A stretch of 64,000 bases of DNA. Origin: Haloferax gibbonsii ATCC 33959 (GTDB lineage Archaea > Halobacteriota > Halobacteria > Halobacteriales > Haloferacaceae). The position numbers were made by a program, and so were the translations under genes. The notes under the pieces were generated by a model. The model was not told the DNA's origin. It made no database searches and was given only the letters and a program-made list of their open reading frames with translations. Positions 37,286 through 45,794 of this stretch are shown one piece after another (position 1 is the first letter of the stretch; every line of letters starts with the position of its first letter). The stretch lies in assembly GCF_000336775.1 (NCBI RefSeq), contig NZ_AOLJ01000018.1:37553-101552 (forward strand), written 5' to 3'.

Positions 37286-38695
37286 TTATGCTCCCTCTCC
37301 GCCGAGTGCGGCGCACACGCGCATTCGGACGTCCGCGGGACTCGCCGCCGATTGGTCGCGCCGCGCCATCCGTCCGGTGACGAGGTCGAGCAGGTCGAGC
37401 GCGGTCAGTAGCTCGCGGACCTCCGCGCGGTCGAGGCCGAGACGGCGTTCGACTTCGTACAGCGTCTTCGCACCCGCGACGGCGGCACACACGTCTTCGG
37501 TCGAGCAGTCGAGCGAGGACACCGACGCGGGAAGCGGCGGGAGCTCAGTCGCGGTGGACGCGTCCTCGGCCGTCGTACTCGTCTCGTCGGTCTCCGCCGC
37601 GACCGGCTCCGTGTCCGTGGCCGGGTCCGTCTCAGAGTCAGACTCCGACTCCGACTTCGGGTCCGGCCCTGACGTCGGATTTGGCCCTGACGTCGGGTCC
37701 GGCTTCGATTCCGACACCGACGTCGATTCGTCGTTCGCGTCGGTCTCGGCGTCGTCCGGCGTGTCACGTTCGACCGCCGCGTCGTCGGTATCTTCAGTCC
37801 CCACCGGGGGAGACTGGTCAGTCCCACTCGTGCTGTCCTCGACAGAGACGCTCGGCTCCGGTTGCCGTGGCTCGTCGCCCGGCTCGGTCGACTCGGTCGA
37901 AGCCGCCGGCTCGGTCGACGCGCCGTACGACTCCGGCTCGTGAATCCCGCGTTGAATCATCTGGTTGCGGACGGTCTGGGGAGTCACGTCGACGCCGAGC
38001 GCGTCGGTCATCTCCTTGAACGTCTCGCAGGCCTCGTACGCCTCTCGAAGCCGAACGGGGTCGTGGTGTGCGGGCACCGAGTCGGCGTCTGTCGCGGCGG
38101 TCGCGCTCGTCTCCGTCTTCGTACCGGTGTCCGCGTCCGCCTCCGTGTCCGGACTCGTCTCTGTATCCGTATTCGCGTCCGTCTCCGTCTCCGCCCCGAT
38201 GGGGTCGTCCGTCGATACCGGTGTGGGTTGGTCGTCCTCCGACGGCTCGTCTCTCGTCGTCGGGACCGCGAACTCCATCGTCGGTGGCGACACGACCGAT
38301 GCGACGGGGGCGCTACCCGTCGAGCCGCGCGCCCCGGAACCGTCGGCTCGGGCGACTGGCGCGTCCGCCGGCTCGGGGTCGCCGTCGGTGCCGGCGTGTT
38401 CAGCCGATACCGACTCCTGTCCGGCGTCTTCGGTCGCCGGGGGAGCGAGCGCCACGTCGAGTTCGAGTCGAAGTCGGCCGTCGGCAATCGACGCCGCCGG
38501 CGACGACACGGAGAGTCGGTCCGGGTCGACCGCGCACGCTGACGCGAGGTCGTACTCGACGGTGACCGAAGCCGCTGTACCGTCTTCGCGCGGTTCGTCC
38601 CCGCTGGCCAGTTCTATCCCGTGAATCTCTGCCGTCGCCTCCGAAAACTGTTCGAGAACCGCCGTGAGTTCTCGGACGTTTCTAACCACATCCAT
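37286..38695 (-). CDS. Putative DNA-binding regulator with low-complexity linkers
   Basis: The 469-residue protein has an N-terminal alpha/beta domain (about 1-83), a long Asp/Thr/Ser linker, a central HTH-like domain (about 212-252; FKEMTDALGVDVTPQTVRNQ), a second long acidic linker (about 255-390) and a C-terminal winged-helix-like domain (about 395-455; YEVERRLGLDRAEVRELLTA). Two separated HTH units suggest a transcriptional regulator. The family is not recognised with certainty. Linker repeats (SGPNPTSGPDP) are highly biased and probably length-variable. Confidence 0.7.
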   Translation of the reverse strand: MDVVRNVRELTAVLEQFSEATAEIHGIELASGDEPREDGTAASVTVEYDLASACAVDPDRLSVSSPAASIADGRLRLELDVALAPPATEDAGQESVSAEHAGTDGDPEPADAPVARADGSGARGSTGSAPVASVVSPPTMEFAVPTTRDEPSEDDQPTPVSTDDPIGAETETDANTDTETSPDTEADADTGTKTETSATAATDADSVPAHHDPVRLREAYEACETFKEMTDALGVDVTPQTVRNQMIQRGIHEPESYGASTEPAASTESTEPGDEPRQPEPSVSVEDSTSGTDQSPPVGTEDTDDAAVERDTPDDAETDANDESTSVSESKPDPTSGPNPTSGPDPKSESESDSETDPATDTEPVAAETDETSTTAEDASTATELPPLPASVSSLDCSTEDVCAAVAGAKTLYEVERRLGLDRAEVRELLTALDLLDLVTGRMARRDQSAASPADVRMRVCAALGGEGA

Positions 38696-38722
38696 ATGAG
38701 GATGTCAACTTCGTCACATAGC

Positions 38723-38730
38723 ATATAATT
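38723..38730 (-). promoter_or_regulatory. TATA box of the HTH gene
   Basis: AATTATAT on the minus strand, about 30 nt before the ATG at 38695, in an A+T-rich divergent spacer. Confidence 0.5.
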
Positions 38731-38886
38731 TATTGCCGCCAACATCATCTAGTAATATATATTCTATACAGATTCTTGTTCGCGTGAGTCCGGCATCGAG
38801 AGACCGGAACGGTCGGCGGCGCACGGTCGCCACGCTCGACTGTCGGCGTAGCTGTTTTTATGCTTCTGAGGGGAGATACCCACCGT

Positions 38887-40050
38887 ATGGACGTGTCTCC
38901 GCTCCGCGACATCGCACCATTCAGCACCGAGCGACGGGCGATGCGAGTCCTGTTGGTCGACGATAACGAGTCGATGGTGGAGCTGTCCGCGACCTTTCTC
39001 GAACGCGAACTCGACGACGTCGAGACGGAGACGTACACCGACCCGGTGTCGGCGCTCGACGAACTCACCGACGGCGCGTACGACTGCGTCGTGAGCGACT
39101 ACGACATGCCGGTGATGGATGGGCTCGAACTCCTCACGGCGGCGCGCGAGCGGGGCATCGAGATTCCCTTCGTCCTCTTTACCGGGAAGGGAAGCGAGGA
39201 GATCGCGAGTCGCGCCATCTCCGCCGGCGTCGACGAGTACCTCCAGAAGGGCGGCCCCGAGGAGTATCCCGTGTTGGCGAACAAGGTGTCGAACCTCGTC
39301 GAGAAACACCGCGCCGAGACGCACATGCGACGCGGCTTTCTCGCCATCGAGTCGGCCGAGGAGGGCATCGGCATCATCGACGGAGACGGCGTCTATCAGT
39401 ACCTGAACGAGGCGTACGCCGCGCTCTACGGCCGCGACCGGGCCGAACTCATCGGCGAACACTGGGACGTCCTCTACCCGGACGACGAGGCGCGGCGCTT
39501 CCACGAGGAAATCCTCCCGCAACTCGAAGCCGAGGGGTCGTGGCGAGGCATTTCGACCGGCGTCACCAAAGCCGGCGAGCTGGTCCCCGAGCGACTCGTG
39601 TTGACGCGGATGGACGACGGGGGACACGTCTGTATCGTCCAGGAACTCACCGAGGTCGATGCGTTGCGGGCGGAAGTCGAGATGAAAGACCGAGTGCTCG
39701 ACGCCGTCGGCGTCGCAATCGTCGTCATCGACCCGTCGAAGCCCGACAACCCTGTCGTCTACTGCAACGAGGCGTTCGAGGCGCTTACGGGCTACGACGC
39801 CGCGGCGGTCGAGGGCCGCAACTGCGGGTTCCTCCACGGCCCCGAGACGGACCCCGAAACGGTCGCCGAGATTCGGTCGGCTATCGACGCCGGCGAGCCG
39901 ATTTCGGCCGAGATTCGCAGCTACGACGCCGACGGCGAACCCTTCTGGAACCACCTCGATATCCAGCCGGTTCGGGACGACGAGGACGCACTCGACTTTT
40001 TCATCGGCTTCCACCGTGCGGCCGACCGCGACGGCGCGGACTCGACCTGA
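38887..40050 (+). CDS. Receiver-PAS-LOV response regulator without kinase
   Basis: The 387-residue protein has a CheY-like receiver (about 18-140; Asp71 in VSDYDMPVMDG, Lys121), a PAS domain (about 145-255) and a second PAS of LOV type (about 266-380) with GRNCGFLHG, Cys313 being the flavin-adduct position. The canonical LOV motif is GRNCRFLQ, so Arg and Gln are replaced by Gly and His. The ATG at 38887 is favoured because GAGGGGAGAT lies about 10 nt upstream; an ATG at 38860 is in frame. No output domain is visible. It resembles the first half of the kinase at 41880-44030. Confidence 0.88.
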   Translation: MDVSPLRDIAPFSTERRAMRVLLVDDNESMVELSATFLERELDDVETETYTDPVSALDELTDGAYDCVVSDYDMPVMDGLELLTAARERGIEIPFVLFTGKGSEEIASRAISAGVDEYLQKGGPEEYPVLANKVSNLVEKHRAETHMRRGFLAIESAEEGIGIIDGDGVYQYLNEAYAALYGRDRAELIGEHWDVLYPDDEARRFHEEILPQLEAEGSWRGISTGVTKAGELVPERLVLTRMDDGGHVCIVQELTEVDALRAEVEMKDRVLDAVGVAIVVIDPSKPDNPVVYCNEAFEALTGYDAAAVEGRNCGFLHGPETDPETVAEIRSAIDAGEPISAEIRSYDADGEPFWNHLDIQPVRDDEDALDFFIGFHRAADRDGADST

Positions 40051-40146
40051 CGGGGGGGTCGGCAGTCGCCAACGACTTTACTGGAAATAGTGGGGTGTCG
40101 AACCCACGAGTAAGAACTACACCCGCGGGACTCGTCATCTGGAGTC

Positions 40147-40323
40147 ATGTCCCGACGTTCCCGCCTCCAACAGTTCTTGGCCCTCGGTGCGTTCCTCTTT
40201 GCGGTGTACTGGATAGTCGATGGCTCACCGGTCATCGCGGTCGGGTGGGTCATCGTCGGGCTGCTCAACCTGTACACGCTCAGACGCGACGCTGAAGCAG
40301 TGGACGACGCAATCGACGTGTGA
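40147..40323 (+). CDS. Small two-helix membrane protein
   Basis: The 58-residue protein (MSRRSRLQQFLALGAFLFAV...) has two hydrophobic segments (about 9-23 and 26-42) and an acidic C-terminus. Strong haloarchaeal codon bias and a clean ATG-TGA frame support it. Function unknown. Confidence 0.65.
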   Translation: MSRRSRLQQFLALGAFLFAVYWIVDGSPVIAVGWVIVGLLNLYTLRRDAEAVDDAIDV

Positions 40324-40359
40324 CCGCAGAAAAGCGAGGGGTTGTGTGTCGATCTGCCG

Positions 40360-40755
40360 TTACTCGTTCGACGCGCGCTTGAAGAACGCCAGCGCCGCGC
40401 CGAACAGCGTCAGGTTCTGGAGGAACGAGGTGAGTTCCTCGTCGCGGGCGTCGTCGTCGACGGCCCAGAAGTCGTGCATCGTCGGCGTGACGCCGGCGAA
40501 GAACGCCGCGACGCTCGCGGCGGCGAGTTTGGGGAGTTTCCAGAGACCGATGCCGATACTCCCGCCGAGGAGCAGGCCGCTCGCGGCGGGGACGAGTCGG
40601 TCCGCCTCGGGGACGCCCTTCGCCTCCGCGTAGGCGATGCGGCCGTCGAGGTCGGTCAGGTTGCGAATCGCGAGGACGGCGAGACCGCTCGCGAAGAGGG
40701 CGCGGGCGAGCCGCGATGGCGTGCTGCGTTCGGAGTCGTCGGGGGCTGTCATCAC
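40360..40755 (-). CDS. DoxX-like membrane protein
   Basis: The 131-residue protein has about four hydrophobic segments. RLARALFASGLAVLAIRNLTDL, TPTMHDFWAVDD and the C-terminal FLQNLTLFGAALAFF match the DoxX pattern of haloarchaea. The usual interpretation is a small quinone-associated or redox membrane protein, but the role is not established. Either of two adjacent ATGs (40755 or 40752) may be used. Confidence 0.75.
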   Translation of the reverse strand: MMTAPDDSERSTPSRLARALFASGLAVLAIRNLTDLDGRIAYAEAKGVPEADRLVPAASGLLLGGSIGIGLWKLPKLAAASVAAFFAGVTPTMHDFWAVDDDARDEELTSFLQNLTLFGAALAFFKRASNE

Positions 40756-41103
40756 GTTTCGAAAATGGCGTCCTAATTATAAGCGTACTGTTTACAAACC
40801 GGCCAGAACGTTTTAGTACGAGAGGTGGCCCTGCCCCAGCACCAGAACCCCAAACCCGAGGCGTACAGCCGCCAACTAAGCCGTTCGCTCCCTCTGTCTG
40901 AGTTGAGAGGTCCGTACTGCGTTCCCTTTTCTGTCGACTACTGTCCGCGGAAAACACCGTGCCCACCGTCTCACTGACTCTCCGACTGCGCTCCGATTCG
41001 GGCCGAAACGCGCCGGACACCAAACTCGCCAATTGTGTGAACTCGTTGAACATTCATAACAATTAACCAATAACGAGTTGATATCTGTTTGTGGTGCGTT
41101 GAC
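40756..41103. other. Intergenic stretch upstream of the 41104 gene
   Basis: About 350 nt; the last 80 nt are A+T-rich and probably hold the promoter of the following gene. No gene or RNA was recognised. Confidence 0.4.
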
Positions 41104-41805
41104 ATGGCAAACCCGAAGCATTACGTCGTGCTGGAAGGCCTCGGAGCCGGAAAGTCCGACTACACGATTCAGGCGACTGGCGACATCGAAAAAGTAGGCG
41201 GCAGGCTCGGCGGACTGCCCGTCACCACGGGTCCGGCAGACCAAGTGTCCGGAAGTACGGCAGACGGAACCGTCTGGGGGAAATCCGATGGCTACCGAAT
41301 CTACGGCGGCATCAAGTCCATCAGCCTCGAAAACCCCGATCACGTCCAGGTCCACATGGGAACGATCGCCGGAGAGCCGGATGACGACCACGGCGACCTG
41401 TGTGAGGTTGTCGTCCGCGCGGAGAAAGTCGAGTTCATCAGCGGGCAAGGTCCGGGCGAAGGCGCGCTCGAACTGGAGATCGAACACGACATCCGCGGCG
41501 CGCAGTCCGAACACACGTCGCTCAGGCTCCCAACGGGGTCCACGAAAAACATCGGCGTGGCGATCGATAACTTCAAAGTTCCTCGAAGTGGGTCGGAACC
41601 GAAGACGATCGTGACGAAAATCACGGAACGAGAGCCGCCAAGAGACTGGTTCACAGGGACGCCGGACGAGGGAAGCGAGCCGGTCGACATCACGCTCGCG
41701 TGCGACAACCCACAGCAGGTGACCAACACGGTTCCCATCGACTCCGACCGCGGGAACCCCGGCAAGGTGAAGGTGTACTACACCATCGACGACCTCGACG
41801 ACTGA
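41104..41805 (+). CDS. Beta-rich protein of unknown function
   Basis: The 233-residue acidic protein has no signal peptide. Its first ~80 residues (VVLEGLGAGKSDYTIQATG, SGSTADGTVWGKSDGYRIYG) resemble a small beta repeat often seen at the ends of haloarchaeal secreted proteins, in which a xVSGxxAxGxVxGxxDxYxFxG pattern occurs. The remainder is predicted beta-rich and unassigned. Start at MANPKHY was chosen over an ATG five codons upstream. It stands between the two receiver-PAS-LOV genes; no functional link is evident. Confidence 0.65.
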   Translation: MANPKHYVVLEGLGAGKSDYTIQATGDIEKVGGRLGGLPVTTGPADQVSGSTADGTVWGKSDGYRIYGGIKSISLENPDHVQVHMGTIAGEPDDDHGDLCEVVVRAEKVEFISGQGPGEGALELEIEHDIRGAQSEHTSLRLPTGSTKNIGVAIDNFKVPRSGSEPKTIVTKITEREPPRDWFTGTPDEGSEPVDITLACDNPQQVTNTVPIDSDRGNPGKVKVYYTIDDLDD

Positions 41806-41879
41806 GGGGGCCGTCCCCCGTTCGGTCGTCCCGCGAGCAGCAACCATTATGATGCGGTGCGGTCACAGTTGTCCCACGA

Positions 41880-44030
41880 ATGGACTCGCCTCGCGACACG
41901 CCGCGTTCGCTCTCGGAGTCGTCGCCTATCGACGTCCTGCACGTCGATGCCGACCCCGAGTTCGCGGCGCTCGTCGCGGCGGCGCTGGAACGCGAGTGCG
42001 AGCACATCACCGTCCATACCGAGACGGACCCGCGGGTCGCGGTCGACCGGGTTCGGCGCGACGGCCCGACGTTCGACTGCGTCGTCTGCGACTACGATAT
42101 GCCCGACCTCGACGGCCTCGACGTGCTGGCGAGCGTCCGCGCCGAGTATCCGGAGCTCCCAGTTATTCTCTTCACCGCGAACGGCAGCGAGGAAGTCGCC
42201 AGCGAGGCGGTTTCGGCGGGCGTGACCGACTACCTCCGGAAGGGCGACGACACGAGTCGGTACCAACTGCTCGCCAACCGCGTCGAGAACGCCGTCGAGC
42301 GGTATCGAGCCTCGCAGTCTCTCAACCGGGGGCTGGCGGCCATCGAGAACGCGACCGACGCCGTCTGTATCCTCGGCGACGACGGCGGTATCGAGTACGC
42401 CAACGCGGCCTGTACTGAGCTGTTCGGCTACGAGCGCGCGGAACTCCTCGGTCGCCACTGGGAGGCGTTCTATCCCGACGACGACGTACAGGCGGTCTAC
42501 GATTCGGTACTCCCCGAAGCGCGCGAGGGACAGTGGTCGGGACAGTCGTCGCTCGTGCGGAAGGACGGCAGCCTCGTCAACGTGGAGCACACGCTCACGT
42601 CCACGGCCGACGGGTCGCTCGTCTGGACGCTGTCGCGCGTCTCGAAACGCGACAGACTCGAAACGAAACTGTCGCGTCGGGAGCGGGCGATAGACGAGGC
42701 CCCGATCGGCGTCGTCCTCACGGACCCCGACCAAGCCGACAACCCCATCGTCTACGTCAACGACGAGTTCACCGACATCACCGGATACAGTCATGACGAG
42801 GCCCTCGGGCGAAACTGCCGGTTTCTGCAGGGCGAAGAGACGGACGAGGCGGCCGTCGCCGAACTCCGAGCGGCGGTCGACGAACGCGAACCCGTGACGA
42901 CCGAACTCCTGAACTACCGCAAGGACGGCACCGAGTTCTGGAACCGCGTCCGCATCGCGCCCATCTTCGACGACGGGAGCGTCGACCTCTTCGTCGGCTT
43001 CCAAGACGACATCACGCCGCGGAAGACCTACGAGCGACTCCTCCGGTCGAACACCGCGCGACTCGAAGCGCTGTTCGAACACTCGCCGGACCTCGTCGTC
43101 GTACACGACGACGACGGCACCATCCAAGACGTGAACCAGCGGATGTGCGAGGAGTTAGGCTACGGTGAGTCGGACCTCGTCGGCAAGACCATCTGGGACC
43201 TCGACCCCGCGTCCGACCCGGAGCGCTCGAGGGCGTTCTGGACGGGGCTGCCGGCGAACGAGCCACACCGCTTCGAGGGTGAACTCGAACGGCAGAACGG
43301 CACGACGTTCCCCACCGAGATACACCTCATCCAACTCAACGTCGAGGGCGAGCAGATGTTCGTCGCGATGATTCGCGACATCAGCGAACAGAAGGAACGC
43401 GAGGCCGAACTCGTCGAACAGAACGAACGCCTCGACCGCTTTGCGAGCGTCGTGAGCCACGACCTCCGCAACCCGCTGCAGGTCGCCATGGGCCGCTTCG
43501 AGATGCTCCAAGACGACTGCGACAGCGACCACCTCGACCCTATCGACCGCGCGCTGGACCGCATGGACGACCTCATCAGCGACCTCCTGGTGCTCGCCCA
43601 CAACGGCAACGACGCCATGGAGGTCGAACCGGTCGGGCTGGCCGACCTCGCGCGGGCGTGCTGGCAGAACGTCGTGACCGACGGCGCGACGCTGGTCGTC
43701 GAGACCGACGCCGTCGTCGACGCCGACCGCGACCAGCTGCAGCAACTCCTCGAAAATCTGTTCCGGAACTCGGTCGAACACGGCTCCGCCGACGGCGACG
43801 TGACCGTCACCGTCGGCGAGACCGACCGCGGTTTTTTCGTCGAAGACGACGGCCCGGGCATCCCGGAGGACGACCGCGACACCGTGTTCGAAGCCGGCTA
43901 CACCACGTCCCCCGAGGGCACCGGCTTCGGGCTGAACATCGTCTCGCAGGTCGCCGCCGCCCACGGGTGGGAGGTGGCGGTCTCGGAAGGTGCCGAGGGC
44001 GGTGCGCGGTTCGACTTCCGCGTAGACTGA
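41880..44030 (+). CDS. Receiver-PAS-LOV-PAS histidine kinase
   Basis: The 716-residue protein has a receiver (about 15-138; Asp71 in VCDYDMPDLDG), a PAS (about 147-255), a LOV domain (about 265-380; intact GRNCRFLQG with Cys313), another PAS (about 390-505), a dimerisation/phosphoacceptor segment with His527 in SHDLRNPLQ and a HATPase domain (about 610-715; N box LENLFRNSVEHG, DDGPGIPED, TGFGLNIVSQV). It is probably a cytoplasmic blue-light or redox-responsive hybrid kinase. Asp71 and Cys313 fall at the same numbers in the shorter paralog at 38887, which suggests duplication. Confidence 0.92.
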   Translation: MDSPRDTPRSLSESSPIDVLHVDADPEFAALVAAALERECEHITVHTETDPRVAVDRVRRDGPTFDCVVCDYDMPDLDGLDVLASVRAEYPELPVILFTANGSEEVASEAVSAGVTDYLRKGDDTSRYQLLANRVENAVERYRASQSLNRGLAAIENATDAVCILGDDGGIEYANAACTELFGYERAELLGRHWEAFYPDDDVQAVYDSVLPEAREGQWSGQSSLVRKDGSLVNVEHTLTSTADGSLVWTLSRVSKRDRLETKLSRRERAIDEAPIGVVLTDPDQADNPIVYVNDEFTDITGYSHDEALGRNCRFLQGEETDEAAVAELRAAVDEREPVTTELLNYRKDGTEFWNRVRIAPIFDDGSVDLFVGFQDDITPRKTYERLLRSNTARLEALFEHSPDLVVVHDDDGTIQDVNQRMCEELGYGESDLVGKTIWDLDPASDPERSRAFWTGLPANEPHRFEGELERQNGTTFPTEIHLIQLNVEGEQMFVAMIRDISEQKEREAELVEQNERLDRFASVVSHDLRNPLQVAMGRFEMLQDDCDSDHLDPIDRALDRMDDLISDLLVLAHNGNDAMEVEPVGLADLARACWQNVVTDGATLVVETDAVVDADRDQLQQLLENLFRNSVEHGSADGDVTVTVGETDRGFFVEDDGPGIPEDDRDTVFEAGYTTSPEGTGFGLNIVSQVAAAHGWEVAVSEGAEGGARFDFRVD

Positions 44031-44032
44031 GC

Positions 44033-44494
44033 TTACGCGTCGCCAGCGTCGAGGTCGAACTGCTCGTTTTCGGAGACCGCGTTGAGAACGACGCTCGTGT
44101 TCGACTCGCGAATCGGCGCTTCGCTCAACAGCGCCTTGATCTGGCGGTTCATGTCGTCGGTGTTTCTGAACTTGCCGACCGCGAGGACGTCGTAGTCGCC
44201 GGTGACCTCGTACACAGAGACCATCTGCGGCTCGTTTGCGAGCAGGTCGGTGACGTCCGTGAGCGCGCTCCCCTCGACTTTGAGGTGCATGACCGCGGTC
44301 ACGTCGTAGCCGAGTTCGTCGTAGTCGAGACGCGGCGTGTAGCCCTCGATGATGCCCTCGTCTTCGAGGTCTCGCAGGTGGTTCGAGACGGTCGTCACCG
44401 ACACGTCGAGTTCTTCGGCGAGGCTTCGGAGACTACGTCGCCCGTCTTTCAACAGCGCGTTGATGAGGTCGGAATCCAGGTTTTCGTAGGTCAT
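44033..44494 (-). CDS. Lrp/AsnC family transcriptional regulator
   Basis: The 153-residue protein has an N-terminal HTH (about 22-48; [20 protein letters not shown]) and a C-terminal RAM/effector domain (about 66-140; [16 protein letters not shown]). Length and layout match archaeal Lrp proteins, which act as DNA-binding octamers often responding to amino acids. Its stop lies 2 nt from the stop of the convergent kinase gene. Targets cannot be read from here. Confidence 0.93.
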   Translation of the reverse strand: MTYENLDSDLINALLKDGRRSLRSLAEELDVSVTTVSNHLRDLEDEGIIEGYTPRLDYDELGYDVTAVMHLKVEGSALTDVTDLLANEPQMVSVYEVTGDYDVLAVGKFRNTDDMNRQIKALLSEAPIRESNTSVVLNAVSENEQFDLDAGDA

Positions 44495-44820
44495 ACTCGG
44501 GTAGTTTGCAGTTGATTGTGATTAACCTCCCGGTCGAAGTTGACAATCCGGTGAATAGTTGCCGCTTTCATGCTGAAAACCGTTCGAACGCTCGTCGGGC
44601 CGGACACGCACGCGCGCTGCCCCGTCTTCACACCCGCACCCTCCGACAACGGTGCGTTTTCGAGATGAACATGCGGTCGCTGGAGACCAGTACGAACGCC
44701 TCAGTTTGACACACCCGATGCGACCTCTCGATCGCTGTTCGATTAAATCGTGGTTGCGATAACTCTCACGTCGCGGACGCGACCGCGGCAGTTCACGCGG
44801 GTCGAAAGAAACTGACGGCC
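44495..44820. other. Intergenic stretch, nothing recognised
   Basis: About 326 nt upstream of the Lrp-type gene. It presumably carries that promoter and operator; no clear gene, hairpin or repeat was found. Confidence 0.4.
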
Positions 44821-45114
44821 TCAGTCGGAAGTCGACGACTCAGTTTGTAGTTCCAGAAGCCACTCGCACTTCCCGCAGGGCGTCTTGCCCGTTCGCTTGG
44901 CCTCGGCGCGGGTGACCTCGACGAACCGACCGTCGCTGTGGCCGCCACAGACCAGTTCGCCGTCTTCGTCGAGTTCGTGATACGCGTAGCCGCCGGTGTA
45001 CGCGCCGTTGGGTGTCGTAGCCACGCGGTCGTCGTCGTCGCGGGTGTCCTGCGCAGCGAGTTCGCTTCGCTGCTCGCTCGTGGGTTTCTGGTCGATGTGC
45101 TCTCGCGTCGGCAT
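44821..45114 (-). CDS. Small putative zinc-binding haloarchaeal protein
   Basis: The 97-residue acidic protein has Cys56, His59 and a CGKC pair (Cys80, Cys83) that could bind a metal, in GELVCGGHSDGRFVEV and KTPCGKCEWLLEL. Start at MPTREHIDQ was chosen; the longer frame upstream lacks haloarchaeal protein character. No signal peptide. Function unknown. Confidence 0.65.
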   Translation of the reverse strand: MPTREHIDQKPTSEQRSELAAQDTRDDDDRVATTPNGAYTGGYAYHELDEDGELVCGGHSDGRFVEVTRAEAKRTGKTPCGKCEWLLELQTESSTSD

Positions 45115-45431
45115 CCGTGCAGGTACACTCGCCCGGCCGCATATGTTTATTTCGGCCCCGACATGACGTGAGGAATCATCATGGATGTCGGCGGCGGCGC
45201 GCGATGGCTCCTTGCCACTCGACGAGTGCGTCAAACTCATGCGGACTTCGTTCGATGATTGCACAAGTGTCCGGCTTGACGAGACGCCTACGTCTCGTTC
45301 GCTCACGCGGGTACCGCGCTCGTGAACGCTGTCTCTCTCCCTTCGGTCGCTCCGGTCGCAGCTTAAGCAAGTTCCCTCGCGCCTCAAGTCAAGTGAAGGT
45401 CTTTACCGGAGTGGGTCGATGTCCCCGAGAG
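45115..45431. other. Intergenic stretch with one small hairpin
   Basis: About 317 nt. It contains the inverted repeat ACGAGACGCCTACGTCTCGT near 45276-45297 (8-bp arms, 4-nt loop) and no convincing gene. Confidence 0.35.
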
Positions 45432-45755
45432 ATGAGCCGGACGCTCGAACTCTCTGGGACGTGGCTCAGCTATCTGCTGTCTGCGTTCCAGTTGACCGCG
45501 CTCGCATTGGCCCTCGTGTTCGTCGTGCCCAGACTCGAGTACCCGGTCAACATCTTCTTGGGCGGACTGTTCGCCGTGGTCGTCCTCGCGTCGGTGGTCG
45601 CGCTGTGGCGACGCGCGGCCGGTCAGGACGGGGGTCGTCAGCTCGGAAGCACGGAAGACATCACCTATGACCCGTTTGCCGACCCCGGACAGGCCGCCCG
45701 CGATAGCTGGGAGAAGGCCGTTCGGCGGCTCCCCGGGTCCGACGACGACGAGTGA
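45432..45755 (+). CDS. Small two-helix membrane protein
   Basis: The 107-residue protein has two transmembrane helices (about residues 10-32 and 38-59) and an acidic cytoplasmic tail with a YDPFADPGQAARDSW motif. Start at MSRTLELSG was chosen; upstream frame is non-coding in character. Function unknown. Confidence 0.7.
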   Translation: MSRTLELSGTWLSYLLSAFQLTALALALVFVVPRLEYPVNIFLGGLFAVVVLASVVALWRRAAGQDGGRQLGSTEDITYDPFADPGQAARDSWEKAVRRLPGSDDDE

Positions 45756-45794
45756 GCCACAGTCCTCGGTGCCGCTGTAGCCGTGTTCATGGGG

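Noticed and set aside
45117..45755. Longer 212-codon version of the membrane protein at 45432
   Set aside because: The extra N-terminal ~105 residues are Arg/Ser-rich and overlap non-coding sequence; the ATG at 45432 places a helix near the start.
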